Shown here in pieces: positions 17,127-25,995 of a stretch of DNA of 64,000 bases. The stretch is taken from positions 2,811,913 through 2,875,912 of the forward strand of contig NZ_JAHWXM010000001.1 of the NCBI RefSeq assembly GCF_023091225.1, written 5' to 3'. The DNA is from Microbacterium galbinum (GTDB taxonomy: Bacteria > Actinomycetota > Actinomycetes > Actinomycetales > Microbacteriaceae). The translations under genes were made by a program, and so were the position numbers. The notes beneath the pieces are model-generated. The model was given only the letters and a program-made list of their open reading frames with translations. It ran no database searches and was not told the origin of the DNA. The first letter of the stretch is position 1. Each line of letters opens with the position of its first letter.

Positions 17127-18670
17127 ACCTCGACGGCATGCGCACGTACGACCGCGACGAGATCGTGGACGTCGTGGTGGTCGGCACCGGCGCGGGGGGC
17201 GCGCCGCTGCTGGCGAGACTGGCGGAGCGGGGGCTGCGCGTGGTCGCGCTCGAAGCCGGGCCGAATCACGATCCCGCCGACTACACCCCCGACGAGGTCG
17301 AGGCGACCGCGATCAACTGGATGTCGAGCCGATTCAGCGGCGGAGACGCTCCGACCGCGTTCGGCCCGAACAACAGCGGGTTCGGTGTCGGCGGAGGAAC
17401 CGTGCACTGGGGAGCGTTCACTCCCCGTCCGGATGCCCGCGATCTGCGGCTGCGGACCGAGACCGGTGAGGGCGCGGACTGGCCGATCGACCACGACGAA
17501 CTCATCCGCTACGTCGCGCAGGTCGAGGCCGACATCGGGGTATCGGGTCCCACGCCGTACCCGTGGGACCCGTCGCGCACCTACCTGTACCCTCCGCCCC
17601 GACGCAACGCCCCGGCAGACCTCATGCTCGCGGGTGCGGCGGTTCTCGGCATCCGCGCGGCCGACGCCCCGGCGGCGATCCTCACGCGGGACCGTCTGCA
17701 GCCCCACCACGGTCTGCGGCACGCCACCACCGACGTCGGATCGATCCACCAGGGTGAACGCCACGGCGCCAAAGCGACCACCGCGATCACCTACCTTCCG
17801 GCCGCGGTCGCCGCAGGCGCCGAGATCCGCCCGGATGCGGTCGTGCACACGATCGAGCGCGATGCGCGCGGGCGGGTGACCGGTGTCGTGTACCGCGAGG
17901 ACGGCGAGGATCAGCGGCAGCGGTGCGCCGCGCTCGTGCTCGCGGGCGGCGGCGTGGAGACTCCCCGGCTGCTGCTGCACAACGGGATCGCGAACTCGAG
18001 CGGACAGGTCGGGCGCAATTTCCTCGCCCACGGCGCCGTGCAGGTCTGGGGGCGTTTCGACGAGCAGATCCGCGGATACCGCGGCTACCCCTCGGCGGTC
18101 ATCACCGAGGACTTCGTGCGCCCCGCCGGCGCGGACTTCGCCGGCGGCTACCTGCTGCAGAGTCTCGGGGTCATGCCCTTCACGTACGCCACCTCGCTCG
18201 TGCGCGGGGGAGGGGCCTGGGGCACCGATCTCGTCGATGAGCTGGAGGCCGCGAGGTACAGCGCCGGCATCGGGATGAACGCGGAGTGCCTGCCATCCGA
18301 CGAGAACCGCATCGAGCTCTCGTCGGAGACGGACGAGTGGGGGCTGCCGCGGGCGACGATCACGTTCTCGCCGGGAGCCAACGAGAAGGCCATCGACGAT
18401 CACGCGATCGCGACCATGACCGATCTGCTGACGGCGGCGGGCGCGTGCAGCACCCGCGTGCTCGCGCGGTCGGCGCACACCCTCGGCACCTGCCGGATGA
18501 GCGACGATCCCGCGGAGGGCGTGGTCGACGGTTCGGGTCGTTCGCACGACATCGACAACCTCTGGGTGTGCGACAACTCGACCTACCCGAGCGCGCTGAC
18601 GGCGAATCCGGGGTTGACGCAGATGGCCCTGTCGCTGCGCACGGCCGACCGGATGCTGGCGGGCCTGTGA
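17123..18670 (+). CDS. GMC family FAD-dependent oxidoreductase
   Basis: The 515-residue protein has the FAD-binding GTGAGGAPLLARLAERGLRV near residue 20 and the GMC motif GFGVGGGTVHWG near residue 90. A C-terminal catalytic block HTLGTCRMSDDP and DNSTYPSALTANPGLTQMALSLRTAD is also present. This is the gluconate/2-keto-acid dehydrogenase or sorbitol dehydrogenase large-subunit type of GMC enzyme. Its ATG overlaps the stop of the hydrolase/subunit-3 fusion, which supplies the expected small-subunit domain. No cytochrome subunit gene is adjacent, so the electron acceptor is unknown. Confidence 0.88.
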   Translation: MNLDGMRTYDRDEIVDVVVVGTGAGGAPLLARLAERGLRVVALEAGPNHDPADYTPDEVEATAINWMSSRFSGGDAPTAFGPNNSGFGVGGGTVHWGAFTPRPDARDLRLRTETGEGADWPIDHDELIRYVAQVEADIGVSGPTPYPWDPSRTYLYPPPRRNAPADLMLAGAAVLGIRAADAPAAILTRDRLQPHHGLRHATTDVGSIHQGERHGAKATTAITYLPAAVAAGAEIRPDAVVHTIERDARGRVTGVVYREDGEDQRQRCAALVLAGGGVETPRLLLHNGIANSSGQVGRNFLAHGAVQVWGRFDEQIRGYRGYPSAVITEDFVRPAGADFAGGYLLQSLGVMPFTYATSLVRGGGAWGTDLVDELEAARYSAGIGMNAECLPSDENRIELSSETDEWGLPRATITFSPGANEKAIDDHAIATMTDLLTAAGACSTRVLARSAHTLGTCRMSDDPAEGVVDGSGRSHDIDNLWVCDNSTYPSALTANPGLTQMALSLRTADRMLAGL

Positions 18671-18703
18671 TCGATCGGCGGCGGAGGAGACGAGAATGGA
18701 TCG

Positions 18704-19714
18704 ATGCCCGCTAGCGACGCCCGGCACGACGCCGACGACCCGATCGACCTCTCGGTCGATCACGTCTCCTGCGACGGCGTCGTCACCCGGGTGACGCGCG
18801 TCGAGGCCGCCGATCCCGCGTCGTCGCGCGCATTCGTGCTCGTCGCCGGCCTCGGGGTGGCGGCCAGCTACTTCGAGTTCCTCGCGCCGACCCTCGCGGA
18901 GAGGGGCGACGTCTACGCCCTCGATCTCCCCGGCTTCGCCGGGATGTCGGCCGCGCCCGGGCGCACCCCCGACGTCGCGTTCTTCGCGGATCAGGTCGAG
19001 GCGGTGCTCGACCACTACCGGCTCGACGACCCCGTGCTGATCGGGCACTCGATGGGCGCCCAGATCGTCACCGAGGTGCTGGGACGCAGGTCGGGGCTCT
19101 CGCACGCGGTGCTCGTGAGCCCGGTCGTCAACGAGGCCGAGGCGACCGTCTTCCGGCAGGCCGTGCGATTCGCGCAGTCGGCGACGCGGGAGTCGGTGCA
19201 CCTCGCGATGATCGCGGTGTCGGCGTATCTTCTGTGCGGACCGGTCTATTTCGTGCGTGTGCTCCCGCACGTGCTGCGCTACCGGATCACCGAGCGGATC
19301 GCGGATGCCGACGCTGCCCTGCTGCTGATCCGCGGCGAGTTCGACACGACCTCGCCGCGCCGGTTCCACTCCCGTCTCGTCGCAGCGGCGGCGTCGGCGC
19401 GACGCTGGGAGATCGAGGGCGCCTCGCACTCCATCATCAACGGCCACGCGGTGGGGGTCGCCCAGCTCACGCTCGCGCACGTCGACGACCGGCTGCGGCG
19501 GAGGGGGCGTCTCGACGACGAGGATGCGGTGACCCCGCCGCCCCTGCACGTCGATGCGCGGCTGGTCTGGGGAGCGTTCACGGCGCGCGTGTCGGAATGG
19601 GTGAGCGCGCTGCGCCGCGACGAGGCGGGCGTCGAACGCGCCAAGGAACGCCACGCGCGGATCCTGCGTCGGGCATACGGTCGCCTGCGCCGCCGCCGCC
19701 GCTCGGACGGCTGA
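18704..19714 (+). CDS. Alpha/beta hydrolase
   Basis: This 336-residue protein has the alpha/beta hydrolase core: LDLPGFAGMS, nucleophile elbow IGHSMGAQ near residue 115, acid in IRGEFDTTSP and the late GASHSIINGHA with the catalytic His. The C-terminus (residues 260-336) is highly basic and Arg-rich, ending GRLRRRRRSDG, which is unusual and may contact nucleic acid or membrane. It lies 33 bases after the GMC gene and may belong to the same transcript. The substrate is not evident. Confidence 0.82.
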   Translation: MPASDARHDADDPIDLSVDHVSCDGVVTRVTRVEAADPASSRAFVLVAGLGVAASYFEFLAPTLAERGDVYALDLPGFAGMSAAPGRTPDVAFFADQVEAVLDHYRLDDPVLIGHSMGAQIVTEVLGRRSGLSHAVLVSPVVNEAEATVFRQAVRFAQSATRESVHLAMIAVSAYLLCGPVYFVRVLPHVLRYRITERIADADAALLLIRGEFDTTSPRRFHSRLVAAAASARRWEIEGASHSIINGHAVGVAQLTLAHVDDRLRRRGRLDDEDAVTPPPLHVDARLVWGAFTARVSEWVSALRRDEAGVERAKERHARILRRAYGRLRRRRRSDG

Positions 19715-19733
19715 GGGGTCGCGTTCCTTCAGC
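19710..19733. terminator. Hairpin between convergent hydrolase and pucR genes
   Basis: GCTGAGGG (19710-19717) pairs with CCTTCAGC (19726-19733) with one mismatch across an 8-nt loop. It overlaps the ends of two convergent genes. Confidence 0.35.
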
Positions 19734-21117
19734 GGCGTGCGCGCAGCGCCAGCCAGGCCGCGGCACGGTCGTCGGCGCTCGACATCGACAGCCCGGTGAC
19801 GTGCTCGATCCGTCGCACCCGTGCCGCCAGGGTCTGGCGATGGACGCCCAGGCGTGCGGCCGCGGCTCCCCAGGCGCCGTTCTCGGCGAGGAACGTGTGC
19901 AGGGTGTCGACGAGGTCGTCGTCGAGCGGATCGACCAGTGCGGCCAGCGTGCGTGCGTCACCGGGTGCGAGGCGGTCGAGCACGAGGTCGACGGTCGGCA
20001 TCGCGCGGTAGTGCACGACGGAGCGCCCCTCGGTCGCCGCGACGCGGTGTGCGCGACGCGCCTCCTCGACGGACCGCGCGAGGGCGTCGAGTGCCGACGG
20101 GGAGCCGAGCCCCAGATGCAGGGGGACGGAGAACGTCGTCGCTCGATCCGCGATCTCGTCGATGTGCTCCGCGCGCACGAAGCCCGTCACCACCCCCTGC
20201 GCGGCGGTCAGCAGATGCGGCGCGCCGAGGTCTTCGAGCCAGTGGATCACGGCGCGCTCGGCGTCGACGCTCGATGAGCGGGCCGAGAGGGTGAACGCGG
20301 CCAGGGCGCGGTCGCGCACGCCCCACTCCTTCGCCAGCGCGACGGCGTTCGGTCCGCCGTCCTCCAGCACGCGCATCATCGTGGCGCGTCCGAGGCGTTC
20401 GGTCCGGCTGCCGTCGTGCGTGCGCAGGAGCAGATCGAGCAGCGCCGCCGCCTGGGAGCTCAGGTCGCGGGCGCGGCTGGTCGAGCCGCTGCGGGCGGTC
20501 ACCACGAGGAACGCGGACATGTCCTCGTCGGTGCCGACGGGATGCACCTGCAGCGCCCGACTGCGCACGCGGACCGGGCGATTGAAGGCCACGGCGACCG
20601 CATCCCCGATGTGCAGCGCGCCGGCACCCGCCGAGGCGATCGGCTGCGCGTCGCGGTCGAGCAGCACGGCCCACCCGTCGAGACGTCGGGCCAGCTCGGC
20701 GACCACCCCCGCCACTCCGCTGCGGCGGGCGGCGAGCGCGAGCACCTTCGTCGCGGCGAGAACGGCGCGGTCCTCGGCCGCGGCATCCGTCGCGAGCACC
20801 GCCTGCAGCGTGGGCAGAACGACGGACGGGTCGAGCGTGGGCGCGATCAGCGCGGTGACACCGTCCGGCACGGCGGCGAGAGGGCCGGTCGCCACGACCA
20901 CGGCGAGCCGCAGCAGATCGCCGCGCTCCGGATCGTCGAGTCCGTGCGCGATCTCGTCGGGGCTGCCGACCACGAGCGTCGCGAACTGCGGATGCGGCAC
21001 GACGGCGAAGTCGCCCACCGGCACGGCGCTCGCCACGGTGGCCTTCGGGCCGAGCGCACCGCCGGCGACGAGCGTCGCGCCGAGGAGCCGAGCGATCGAT
21101 GCCAGGTCTCGTGCCAT
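19729..21117 (-). CDS. PucR family transcriptional regulator
   Basis: This 462-residue regulator has a central GGDEF-like/PucR region (residues about 240-370) and a C-terminal PucR helix-turn-helix with FLAENGAWGAAAARLGVHRQTLAARVRRIEHVTG. PucR-type proteins usually activate nearby nitrogen or amine catabolic genes when the substrate is present. It is divergent from a zinc alcohol dehydrogenase and an APC-family permease with a 116-bp gap, so these are its most likely targets. There is no clear ribosome binding site at the ATG. Confidence 0.88.
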   Translation of the reverse strand: MARDLASIARLLGATLVAGGALGPKATVASAVPVGDFAVVPHPQFATLVVGSPDEIAHGLDDPERGDLLRLAVVVATGPLAAVPDGVTALIAPTLDPSVVLPTLQAVLATDAAAEDRAVLAATKVLALAARRSGVAGVVAELARRLDGWAVLLDRDAQPIASAGAGALHIGDAVAVAFNRPVRVRSRALQVHPVGTDEDMSAFLVVTARSGSTSRARDLSSQAAALLDLLLRTHDGSRTERLGRATMMRVLEDGGPNAVALAKEWGVRDRALAAFTLSARSSSVDAERAVIHWLEDLGAPHLLTAAQGVVTGFVRAEHIDEIADRATTFSVPLHLGLGSPSALDALARSVEEARRAHRVAATEGRSVVHYRAMPTVDLVLDRLAPGDARTLAALVDPLDDDLVDTLHTFLAENGAWGAAAARLGVHRQTLAARVRRIEHVTGLSMSSADDRAAAWLALRARR

Positions 21118-21233
21118 ATCCGAAGTATAAGGAATGTCGATTCGGACGCTTGCTCCTCATCATTTTTGTGAATGACACCGCTGCGCCGCTGTTCCTACGA
21201 TGAGGCGCGACCCACACGAACGAAAGGGGCCCC

Positions 21234-22331
21234 ATGCAGGCCATCGTCTTCCGCGACAGCGACAGCCCGATCGAGCACACCGAGGTGCAGCTCGCTCCTC
21301 CGTCTGCCGGAGAGGTGCGGGTGAAGATCGCCGCCGCCGGGGTCTGCCACTCCGACCTGCACGTCAAGCGGGGCGAGTGGGCCGCCCCGGCGCCGATGGT
21401 GATGGGCCACGAAGGCTCCGGCATCGTCACCGAGCTCGGCGAGGGCGTCACCTCGCTCGCCGTCGGCGACCACGTGGTGCTCAGCTGGGTGCCGCCGTGC
21501 GGCGAGTGCCGGTACTGCCGCTCGGGCCACGAGGCGCGGTGCCAGAAGGTCGCCACGGTCGTCGCTCCGCTCGGCGTGCTGTTCGACGGCACCTCCCGTC
21601 TCAGCAAGGACGGCGAGACGGTGCACCACTACCTGGGCGTCTCGTCGTTCGCCGAGGAGGTTGTGGTTCCGGCATCCGGCGCGATCAAGGTGCGCGATGA
21701 CGCACCGCTCGACGTCATCGCCGTCGTCGGATGCGCGGTCGCGACCGGCGTCGGCGCGGTGATGAACACCGCGGGCGTCGAACCCGGAGCACTCGTCGCC
21801 GTGATCGGATGCGGCGGCGTGGGCCTCAACGTCATCCAGGGTGCGCGGCTCGCCGGGGCCGAGCGCATCGTCGCGATCGACGTGCGCGAGGACAAGACCC
21901 GCCTCGCGGCGCAGTTCGGCGCCACCGACCAGATCGTCGCCCCCGCCGGCGACGCCGTCGCCCAGCTGCGCGCGCTGCTTCCCGACGGCGTCGACTACGC
22001 CTTCGACGCGATCGGTCGCACCGTCACCACCGAGCAGTCCATCGAGATGCTCGGCCTCGGCGGAGCCGCGGTGATCGTGGGGCTTCCCCCGACCGGTGCG
22101 CGCGCCTCGTTCGAGCCGCTGGTACTGGCCGAGGCCGACCAGCGCATCCTGGGCTCGAACTACGGCTCGGTGCGCCCGGCCATCGACATCCCCGCGCTCG
22201 TCGACCGGTACATGGACGGTCAGCTGATCCTCGATCCGCTCATCTCCTCGCGCCGACCGCTCGCCGAAGCCGCCGAGGCGTTCGAAGAGCTCGAGTCCGG
22301 CCAGGCCCTGCGCACGCTCCTCATCCCCTGA
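21234..22331 (+). CDS. Zinc-dependent alcohol dehydrogenase
   Basis: This 365-residue class III-like alcohol dehydrogenase has the catalytic zinc residues in GVCHSDLH, GHEGSG and a Cys in VVGCAVATG. The structural zinc ligands are in CGECRYC plus a following Cys, and the cofactor loop is GCGGVGLNVIQGA. The start is preceded by GAAAGGGG. It is followed 55 bases later by an APC permease and is divergent from pucR. I infer oxidation of an imported alcohol or amino-alcohol to its aldehyde, although no aldehyde dehydrogenase gene is adjacent. Confidence 0.88.
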   Translation: MQAIVFRDSDSPIEHTEVQLAPPSAGEVRVKIAAAGVCHSDLHVKRGEWAAPAPMVMGHEGSGIVTELGEGVTSLAVGDHVVLSWVPPCGECRYCRSGHEARCQKVATVVAPLGVLFDGTSRLSKDGETVHHYLGVSSFAEEVVVPASGAIKVRDDAPLDVIAVVGCAVATGVGAVMNTAGVEPGALVAVIGCGGVGLNVIQGARLAGAERIVAIDVREDKTRLAAQFGATDQIVAPAGDAVAQLRALLPDGVDYAFDAIGRTVTTEQSIEMLGLGGAAVIVGLPPTGARASFEPLVLAEADQRILGSNYGSVRPAIDIPALVDRYMDGQLILDPLISSRRPLAEAAEAFEELESGQALRTLLIP

Positions 22332-22386
22332 CCTCTTCCCTTCCCTCCCCGCACTACTCCGCCGACCCCGATACGAAGGAGACCCC

Positions 22387-23838
22387 GTGACCACGACCAC
22401 CCCCCAGAGCCCGCCCGGCCCCGCCGCCAGCGTCCCGATCGATGCCGGGCTGCGCCGCGGCGTGATGAGCGGACCGGAGCTCGCCGCCCAGGCGATCGCC
22501 AACATCGCTCCCAGCGCGGTCATCGCGTTCACCGCCGCCGCGATCTTCCTCGGCGCCGGCAACGGCACCATCTACGCCTTCGCGCTCGCCACGATCGTGA
22601 TCCTCTGCGTCGGCTACTGCGTCGTGGTGTTCGCGCGCAAGCACGCCTCGGCCGGATCGCTCTACACCTACGTGTCGAAGGGCCTCGGTCCGGCCGGCGC
22701 GTACCTCGCCGGCGCAACCCTGCTGATCGGATGCTTCGGCATCGCCGCCGCCTCCCTCATGGGTTCGGTGTCGTACATGAGTCAGTTCCTCACCCTCCTC
22801 GGCATCCCCGCCTCGGGCCTGGGCTGGAGCATCGGGCTCGCCGTCGTGCTCGGCGGGCTCGCGACGCTGTTCACGATCCGCGGCATCCGACTGTCGGCAC
22901 GCGTCTCGCTGGTGCTGGAGCTGCTGTCGGTCGCGATCATCCTCGTACTGCTGATCTCGGCGCTCGTGTGGGCCGGGCCCGCGGCCTGGGATCCGGCCCA
23001 GCTGATTGCGGAGGGCTCGTCGTTCCAGGGCATCGCGGCCGGCATGGTGCTCGGCATCCTCGGGTTCGTCGGGTTCTCGTCCGCCGATGCGCTCGGTCGT
23101 GAGGCGAAGAACCCCTACAAGGCGATTCCCCGCGCGATCATGTGGAGCGCGCTGACCGTCGGCATCCTCTACGTCTTCGCGGCGTACACGCAGATCGCCG
23201 TCCTCGGCGACGACCTGGCCACCGCGGCGAGCCCGCTCGAGAGCATGTCGGAGCTCATCGGCATGCCGCTGTGGTTCGCGCCGGTGCTGACCTTCGGCGT
23301 CGCGGCGTCGTTCTTCGCCGTCGTCGTCGCGCCGCTGAACGTGATCGGGCGCATCGTCTACGTGATGGGCAAGGAGGGCGTGGTGCACGAGCGGTTCGGT
23401 CGCACGCACGACCGCCACCTGACGCCGCACCGGGTGCTGCTGGCCGCGGGGGCGCTCGCCGTCGTCGTGGACATCGTGTTCCTCGTCGCGGGAGCCGACC
23501 CCATGGAGATCCTCGTGTGGGTCAACACCTGGGGCACCTACGGCTACATGGTCGCGTACGCGCTCGTCGCGATCGCCTGCGTCGTCTACACGCAGCGCGC
23601 CGGCATGCGCAACGGCCTCGTCTGGGTCTGCGCCACGATCGCCGTGGTCACGATGGCCTACGTGTTCTTCGCGAACGTGTTCCCCGTGCCCGCTTTCCCG
23701 TTCAACGTCATCCCGTACGTGTTCGTTGTCTGCGTGCTCGCCGCCCTCAGCCGCTACTGGTTCCTCCAGGCGCGTCGCCCCGAGGTGATCGCCCGCATCG
23801 GCAACACCGAGACGTCGGCGATGGACGGCGTTGGCTGA
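22387..23838 (+). CDS. APC family amino acid/amine permease
   Basis: This 483-residue membrane protein starts at GTG with AAGGAG upstream. About twelve hydrophobic segments are seen, with the APC-family first-helix region LAAQAIANIAPSAVIAFTAAAIF and the GFVGFSSADALGREAKNPYKAIPRAI consensus. It is probably a proton-coupled importer of an amino acid, amine or polyamine-like compound. Co-location with a zinc alcohol dehydrogenase and PucR suggests the cargo is oxidised by the neighbour and induces the regulon. Confidence 0.88.
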   Translation: MTTTTPQSPPGPAASVPIDAGLRRGVMSGPELAAQAIANIAPSAVIAFTAAAIFLGAGNGTIYAFALATIVILCVGYCVVVFARKHASAGSLYTYVSKGLGPAGAYLAGATLLIGCFGIAAASLMGSVSYMSQFLTLLGIPASGLGWSIGLAVVLGGLATLFTIRGIRLSARVSLVLELLSVAIILVLLISALVWAGPAAWDPAQLIAEGSSFQGIAAGMVLGILGFVGFSSADALGREAKNPYKAIPRAIMWSALTVGILYVFAAYTQIAVLGDDLATAASPLESMSELIGMPLWFAPVLTFGVAASFFAVVVAPLNVIGRIVYVMGKEGVVHERFGRTHDRHLTPHRVLLAAGALAVVVDIVFLVAGADPMEILVWVNTWGTYGYMVAYALVAIACVVYTQRAGMRNGLVWVCATIAVVTMAYVFFANVFPVPAFPFNVIPYVFVVCVLAALSRYWFLQARRPEVIARIGNTETSAMDGVG

Positions 23839-23851
23839 TAGACCCCCCGGG

Positions 23852-23893
23852 CGACGGTGGCCAGGAACCCGATGAGGGTCCTGGCCATCGTCG
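23852..23893. terminator. Bidirectional hairpin between convergent permease and lysR genes
   Basis: CGACGGTGGCCAGGA (23852-23866) pairs with TCCTGGCCATCGTCG (23879-23893) with one G-T position, across a 12-nt loop. It lies just after the permease stop and before the lysR stop, so it can serve both strands. Confidence 0.65.
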
Positions 23894-23920
23894 TGTCCGG
23901 GCGGCCCCGTCTTCGAGCGC

Positions 23921-24862
23921 CTAGTCGATCAACTCCACCCCGAAGTCCGAGACCACGGCGCGCAGTTCATCCAGATACCGTTGCGCCTGCTCGGTGAGGG
24001 GGATCGCCGACTGGCCGATCCACCCGATCTCGATGCGCTCGTCGACGTCGAGGGGGATCGCGGCGATGGAGGGGTCGAGGTCGTCGCTGATGATTCCGGT
24101 CGAGATCGTGTAGCCGTCGAGGCCGATCATGAGGTTGAAGATGGTGGCGCGATCCGAGACGCGGATCTCTTGCGGGGTCGACAGGGTGGAGAGGATCTCC
24201 TCCGCGAAGTAGAACGAGTTGTTCGCGCCCTGGTCGAAGGTGAGCCGCGGGAAACCGGCGAGGTCGTCGAGCGTGACGCGCTCGCGGGCGGCCAGCGGGT
24301 TCTTGCGCGAGATGAAGATGTGCGGGTCGGCGAGGAAGAGCGGGCGGAACGCGAGCCCCGAGTCGCGCAGCAGCTTGTCGATGACGCTGCGGTTGAAGTC
24401 GTTGCGATACAGGATGCCGATCTCGCTGCGCAGCGTGCGGACATCTTCGATGATGTCCCACGTGCGCGTCTCGCGCAGCGAGAACTCGTACTCCGCGGCG
24501 CCGCTGGTCTTGACCATCCGCACGAACGCGTCGATCACGAACGAGTAGTGCTGCGCCGAGACGCCGAGCAGGCGCCGGGACGGCGGTCGGCCGAGGTAGC
24601 GCTGCTCGAGCAGTTCCACCTGCTCGGTGACCTGCCGTGCGTAACCGAGGAACTCCGCGCCGTCGGTGGTGAGCGTCACGCCGCGCGCCGATCGCAGCAG
24701 GAGCGTGCGCCCCGCCCGTGACTCGAGGTCTTTCATCGCGGCCGACATGGTGGGCTGCGAAACGTAGAGCAGGTCGGCGGCCGCACTGATCGAGCCCTCC
24801 GCCGCGACCTCGACGAAGTACTGGAGCTGCTGGAGGGTGATTCCGCTGGACGAGCGAGCCAT
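23921..24862 (-). CDS. LysR family transcriptional regulator
   Basis: This 313-residue LysR protein has an N-terminal winged HTH (residues about 9-68: LQQLQYFVEVAAEGSISAAA, VSQPTMSAAMKDLESRAG) and a periplasmic-binding-protein-like effector domain. It is divergent from mesX-mesD with a 120-bp gap that holds an inverted repeat of LysR-box style. This arrangement is like MetR or CysB next to methionine genes, so I infer that it controls mesX-mesD in response to a sulfur metabolite. The identity of the ligand is not visible. Confidence 0.9.
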   Translation of the reverse strand: MARSSSGITLQQLQYFVEVAAEGSISAAADLLYVSQPTMSAAMKDLESRAGRTLLLRSARGVTLTTDGAEFLGYARQVTEQVELLEQRYLGRPPSRRLLGVSAQHYSFVIDAFVRMVKTSGAAEYEFSLRETRTWDIIEDVRTLRSEIGILYRNDFNRSVIDKLLRDSGLAFRPLFLADPHIFISRKNPLAARERVTLDDLAGFPRLTFDQGANNSFYFAEEILSTLSTPQEIRVSDRATIFNLMIGLDGYTISTGIISDDLDPSIAAIPLDVDERIEIGWIGQSAIPLTEQAQRYLDELRAVVSDFGVELID

Positions 24863-24869
24863 AGGGAGA

Positions 24870-24889
24870 GCCTATATGGATGCATAGGC
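24870..24889. promoter_or_regulatory. Candidate LysR binding box
   Basis: GCCTAT and ATAGGC form a perfect inverted repeat separated by 8 bases. It sits seven bases upstream of the lysR start and about 95 bases before mesX, the usual place for an autoregulatory LysR site. Confidence 0.55.
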
Positions 24890-24982
24890 CAGGCAAGTTA
24901 CCTGATAACCGGTGTCTGGTTGCACGATGGAGCTACAGACTTCCCCGGCCTCTCGGCCGATCATCCAGCAGATGGGCGTCCC

Positions 24983-25975
24983 ATGGCGAACGACTTCACG
25001 TTCCACATCACCACCACGCGCTTCGACGAGGACTACTCGCCGTCGGAAGACTCGCGCATCACGACGAACTTCGCGAACCTCGCGCGCGGCGAGCACCGTC
25101 AGCAGAACCTGCGCAACGCGCTCACGATGATCGACCGGCGTTTCAATGACCTCGCCCACTGGGACAACCCGGCCCGCGACCGCTACACGCTCGAGCTCGA
25201 GATCATCTCGGCCGGGCTGGAGTTCGAGGCCGAGGGAGAGGACCAGCGGTTCCCGCTGCTCGAGGTGCTCGACATCCAGATCGTCGATCGCCTCACCGGC
25301 CGCCGTCACCACGGGATCGTGGGCAACAACTTCTCGTCCTACGTGCGCGACTACGACTTCAGCGTGCTGCTGCCGGCCGTGACCGAGGCGGCGGGAACCT
25401 TCGCGCTGCCCGACGACTTCGGCGGTCTGCACGGCAAGCTCTTCCGTCGCTTCCTCGCCTCGGATGCCTACCGCGAGCGCTTCACGACCTCCCCGGTCAT
25501 CTGCATCAGCGTCTCGACGAGCAAGGAGTACCGTCGCTCCGAGAACCACCACCCGGTGCTCGGCGTCGAATACCTGCAGGACGACCACTCCCTGACCGAC
25601 GAGTACTTCGGGCGGATGGGTCTGCAGGTGCGGTACTTCATGCCTCCCGGAAGCGTGGCGCCGCTGGCGTTCTACTTCGAGGGCGACCTGCTGAACGACT
25701 ACACGAACCTTCAGTTGAGCGGCACCATCGCGACCATGGAGACGTTCCAGAAGATCTACCGTCCCGAGATCTACAACGCGAACTCGGCGGCGGCCAGCAT
25801 CTATCGGCCGAGCCTCGGTCAGAACGACTACTCGTCGACGCAGATCGCCTACGACCGCGAGGAGCGCAGCCAGCTCGCGCTCGCGCAGGGCAAGCACACC
25901 GAGGAGCACTTCATGAAGCCGCACGGCGAGGTGCTCGCTCAGTGGGCGGCCGGTTACCCGGTCGCGGCCGCGTGA
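24983..25975 (+). CDS. mesX: MesX (DUF1852), partner of a folate-independent methionine synthase
   Basis: The protein is 330 residues from the chosen ATG at 24983 (MANDFTFHI). Earlier in-frame ATGs would add an unconserved tail. It is a DUF1852 protein with no membrane segments. Published work on folate-independent methionine synthases found that MesD-type enzymes need a DUF1852 protein (MesX) and molecular oxygen, with an uncertain methyl donor. Here the pair is adjacent, 20 bases apart, as in that system. Characteristic segments include HHGIVGNNFSSYVRDYDFS and CISVSTSKEYRRSENHHPVLG. A LysR regulator is divergent. The role as MesX is inferred from family plus neighbourhood. Confidence 0.85.
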   Translation: MANDFTFHITTTRFDEDYSPSEDSRITTNFANLARGEHRQQNLRNALTMIDRRFNDLAHWDNPARDRYTLELEIISAGLEFEAEGEDQRFPLLEVLDIQIVDRLTGRRHHGIVGNNFSSYVRDYDFSVLLPAVTEAAGTFALPDDFGGLHGKLFRRFLASDAYRERFTTSPVICISVSTSKEYRRSENHHPVLGVEYLQDDHSLTDEYFGRMGLQVRYFMPPGSVAPLAFYFEGDLLNDYTNLQLSGTIATMETFQKIYRPEIYNANSAAASIYRPSLGQNDYSSTQIAYDREERSQLALAQGKHTEEHFMKPHGEVLAQWAAGYPVAAA

Positions 25976-25995
25976 GCCGCGGAGCATCACCCGAT

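Noticed and set aside
16994..19654. An 886-codon minus-strand open frame opposite the GMC oxidoreductase and hydrolase
   Set aside because: Low-complexity Arg/His/Asp-rich translation, antisense to genes with intact motifs.
24863..24982. SAM riboswitch before mesX
   Set aside because: The leader is short and I could not match any known SAM riboswitch core; a LysR box explains regulation better.
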